This document shows positions 5,796-7,717 of a stretch of 7,717 nt of DNA, one piece after another. A model generated the notes under the pieces. It saw nothing but the letters and a program-made list of their open reading frames with translations. It ran no database searches and was not told the origin of the DNA. Both the position numbers and the translations under genes were made by a program. The stretch is from Alphaproteobacteria bacterium. Its GTDB lineage: Bacteria > Pseudomonadota > Alphaproteobacteria > GCA-2731375. Location: positions 1 through 7,717 of the forward strand of contig JASLMY010000236.1 in the NCBI GenBank assembly GCA_030746295.1, given 5' to 3'. Numbering within the stretch: the first letter of the stretch is position 1; the number at the start of each line of letters is the position of its first letter.

Positions 5796-7292
5796 ATGCG
5801 ACGTTTCGTTACGGCGGTGATGCGCCATGAGACCAACACGTTCTCGCCGGTGCCGACGCCCCTCCAAGCCTTCTCGGGTCGGGGGGCGGACAGCGGCGGG
5901 CCGCTCGCCGGCGAGGCGGCGATCGCCAGTTGCCGGGGCACCAACACGCCCGCCGCCGCCTTCATCGACCTGGCCGACGAGGTCGGCGCCGAGCTCGTCA
6001 TGCCGATCTCGGGCAGCGCGCATCCGAGCGGCACCGTCGACGATAGCGTCATCGACGTCTTCGCCGAGGCCATCGTCGACGGCGTCCGCGCCGGTTGCGA
6101 GGCCCTCTTCCTGGACCTCCACGGTGGCATGGTCGCGGCCGGCTTCCCCGACGCTGAGGGCGAGTTGTTGCGCCGCATCCGGGCCGAGTTTCCCGATCTG
6201 CCGGTCGCCGTCGCCTTCGATTTCCACACCAACCTTTCCGGCCTGACCGTCGACAACGCCACCGTCATCACCGGCTACCGCACTTACCCGCACATCGACA
6301 TGTACGAGACCGGAGCGCGGGCCGGTCGGACGTTGCTGCGCGCGCTCGACGGCAAGGTGGCGCCCGTGATGGTCTGGCACTCGCTGCCGATCCTCTCGCA
6401 CCTCAATCGCCAAACGCCCTCCCGGCAGCCGATGAAGGACATCATGGACCGGGCGATCCGGGCCGAAGCCGATGGCGAGGTTCTGAACGCCTCGGTCTTT
6501 GGCTGCTTCCCGCTGGCCGACATCCCCAACGTCGGCTTGAGCGCCATCGTCATCGGCGACGGCGACGGCGGCAGGGCCAAAGCCCTACTCGACGAGCTGA
6601 TGGCTATGGCCTGGGAGCGGCGTGCCGATTTCGTCTTCGAGACCGAGCCGGTGGAGACCTCCATCGCCCACGCCAAGACGCTCGGGCCCGAGCCGATCAT
6701 CTTGGCCGATCACGGCGACGTCTGCGGCTCGGGCGGCACTCAGGACGTGATGGCGGTGCTGTCCGAGGTCATGCGCCAGGGCCTCACCAGCGTCTGCGCC
6801 GGCCCCTACTACGACCCGCAGGCGGTGGCGACCCTGATCGAGGCCGGGATCGGCGCCGAGGTGACACTGATGCTGGGCGGTCGTACCGACATGCCGGCGA
6901 TCGACCTTACCGGCAAGCCGTTGGAGGTATCGGGCCGGGTCCGCTGCATCACCGACGGCCGTTTCACCATCACCGGGCCGATGATGACCGGCATCACCGT
7001 CGACATGGGACCGACCGTGGTGCTGGACACGGGCGCCATCGAGATCGTGATCAGTTCCGAACGCCACGAGCCCTTCGATATCGGCTGTTTCACCCATGCC
7101 GGCATCAACCCGGCCGCCAAGAACTTCATCCTGATCAAGTCGCGCCAACACTTCCGCGCCGGCTTCGATGCGGTCACCGAGCGGGTGGTGATGGTCTCGG
7201 GCCCCGGCATCACCACCTCCGACTATCACCTCTTCCCTTGGGACAAGGTGCGGCGGCCGGTCTATCCCTTCGATCCGGATCTGGAGCTCTGA
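5796..7292 (+). CDS. M81/MlrC-family metallohydrolase
   Basis: A 498-residue protein with the expected length and layout of the MlrC family. ATG 5796 is preceded by a strong GGGGAGG site at 5782-5788. The N-terminal domain (DUF1485-type, about 1-290) has HETNTFSP (11-18), LDLHGGM (106-112), FDFHTN (141-146) and YRTYPHIDMYETG (161-173). Asp142, His144, His166 and Asp168 are plausible metal ligands, by my reading. The C-terminal domain (about 300-480) opens with ILADHGDVCGSGGTQD (302-317), the family's Asp/Gly-rich motif. The named member, MlrC of Sphingomonas, degrades linear microcystin products, but most family members occur where no microcystin pathway exists and their substrates are unknown. 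No signal peptide is visible, so it is probably cytoplasmic. It is divergent from the phn operon and may process an imported compound, but that is inference. Confidence 0.9.
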   Translation: MRRFVTAVMRHETNTFSPVPTPLQAFSGRGADSGGPLAGEAAIASCRGTNTPAAAFIDLADEVGAELVMPISGSAHPSGTVDDSVIDVFAEAIVDGVRAGCEALFLDLHGGMVAAGFPDAEGELLRRIRAEFPDLPVAVAFDFHTNLSGLTVDNATVITGYRTYPHIDMYETGARAGRTLLRALDGKVAPVMVWHSLPILSHLNRQTPSRQPMKDIMDRAIRAEADGEVLNASVFGCFPLADIPNVGLSAIVIGDGDGGRAKALLDELMAMAWERRADFVFETEPVETSIAHAKTLGPEPIILADHGDVCGSGGTQDVMAVLSEVMRQGLTSVCAGPYYDPQAVATLIEAGIGAEVTLMLGGRTDMPAIDLTGKPLEVSGRVRCITDGRFTITGPMMTGITVDMGPTVVLDTGAIEIVISSERHEPFDIGCFTHAGINPAAKNFILIKSRQHFRAGFDAVTERVVMVSGPGITTSDYHLFPWDKVRRPVYPFDPDLEL

Positions 7293-7308
7293 GGCGGAAG
7301 GCGGCGGA

Positions 7309-7497
7309 TTATTCTTGCTTCTTCTTCGCCTCGCGCTTGGCCTCGGGGAAGAGCCAAATGGCGAAGATCATGAAGGCGCCGAGGCCGAGGGCGAGCCATT
7401 TGGTGACCTCCTGCCCGGCCTGGCCCTGGAAATAGTGGAAGACCACGGCCACCGCGACGATGATCAGCGAAAGGATCAGTTTCAGATGGTTGGGCAT
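7309..7497 (-). CDS. small two-helix membrane protein of unknown function
   Basis: A 62-residue protein with two membrane helices (about 5-23, LKLILSLIIVAVAVVFHYF, and 34-50, WLALGLGAFMIFAIWLF) joined by a short polar loop, plus a charged tail AKREAKKKQE. The tail and loop suggest a helical hairpin with both ends in the cytoplasm. ATG 7497 is preferred over an upstream in-frame TTG at 7515 because GAGG lies five bases before it. The gene is convergent with the mlrC-like gene, with 16 bases between their stops. I do not recognise a family. The hydrophobic pattern and ribosome site make a real gene likely. Confidence 0.68.
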   Translation of the reverse strand: MPNHLKLILSLIIVAVAVVFHYFQGQAGQEVTKWLALGLGAFMIFAIWLFPEAKREAKKKQE

Positions 7498-7565
7498 CGC
7501 CGCCTCGATCTTCAATTCTGCGTCACGGCACGCAGTTTAGCATGGCATGCGGCCTGATGTTGAGG

Positions 7566-7571
7566 TAATAT
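7566..7571 (+). promoter_or_regulatory. possible -10 element (TAATAT) for the gene at the right edge
   Basis: TAATAT lies in an AT-rich patch inside the 118-bp divergent gap between the small membrane gene and the partial gene at the right end. No good -35 hexamer sits at the proper distance, so this is weak. Confidence 0.2.
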
Positions 7572-7615
7572 ATCAGTCGCCAAGGAGACACCGGCGTCAG
7601 TCCACCGGAGCCGAG

Positions 7616-7717
7616 ATGGGGAGCAGAACCATGGAATTGACAGCCTCACCGATGGGGCAGCGCCAGCGCGGCTTTCGCGGCGAGTACCGCAGCCGCATCG
7701 TCGGCTGGTACAACGGC
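7616..7717 (+). CDS. 5' end of an unidentified protein gene, cut by the window edge
   Basis: The frame is open from ATG 7616 (GGAG at 7607-7610, five bases upstream) to the end of the window; an in-frame ATG at 7631 with GGGGAG seven bases upstream is an equally good start. From 7631 the peptide begins MELTASPMGQRQRGF and continues RGEYRSRIVGWYNG. The RxEYRxRIxxWYNG pattern faintly recalls the N-terminus of some proteobacterial sterol desaturase/fatty acid hydroxylase proteins, but this is memory of a short motif and not enough for a call. The gene is divergent from the small membrane protein gene. Confidence 0.5.
   Translation, partial: MGSRTMELTASPMGQRQRGFRGEYRSRIVGWYNG

Noticed and set aside
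4705..5796. Longer phnD start at 5796 (363 residues)
   Set aside because: The extra 57 residues look like translated intergenic DNA, while ATG 5625 has a strong ribosome site and is followed directly by a signal peptide.
7543..7557. Sigma-54 type promoter (TGGCATG) upstream of the right-edge gene
   Set aside because: The -24 half looks acceptable, but the GC dinucleotide required at -12 is absent at the right distance.
7560..7576. FNR/CRP-like box (TTGAG...ATCAG)
   Set aside because: The half sites are imperfect and the spacer is seven bases instead of four.

Overview
The window is GC-rich, densely packed bacterial DNA. Its gene content fits a proteobacterium, most likely an alphaproteobacterium of Rhodospirillales type. 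That placement is inferred from gene families and base composition and has not been tested. It holds eight protein genes, one cut by the right edge, and no rRNA, tRNA, CRISPR array or insertion sequence that I can see.

Left part (169-2152): two convergent genes, each interrupted by one in-frame TGA exactly where the protein family carries a redox-active Cys of a CxxC-type motif. In both, a stem-loop that fits the general rules for bacterial SECIS elements starts a few bases after the TGA. I read both as selenoprotein genes, not pseudogenes. The first is a 406-residue protein of the glycine/betaine/sarcosine/D-proline reductase selenoprotein B family with a UPNC motif (Sec154). The second, on the minus strand, is a 252-residue glutaredoxin-DinB fusion with a UTSC motif (Sec13). 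A conventional gene caller would break or N-terminally truncate both. The stop codons are only 4 bases apart.

Middle part (2259-5625, minus strand): a compact operon for a phosphonate-type ABC importer, transcribed in the order phnD (periplasmic binding protein), phnC (ATPase), phnE1 and phnE2 (two permeases). The genes are tightly spaced or overlapping. No C-P lyase or other phosphonate catabolic gene is present, so the substrate is open: phosphonate, phosphite or another small oxyanion.

Right part (5796-7717): an M81/MlrC-family metallohydrolase gene is transcribed divergently from phnD across a 170-bp intergenic region that contains a clean inverted repeat (AATTCC-N8-GGAATT). A 62-residue, two-helix membrane protein is convergent with it. 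The start of an unidentified gene runs off the right end.

The main point of interest is the pair of Sec-encoding genes, especially the glutaredoxin-DinB fusion with Sec as its N-terminal active-site residue. The Sec decoding genes (selA, selB, selC, selD) are not in the window, so decoding is inferred from the position of the UGA codons, motif conservation and RNA structure.
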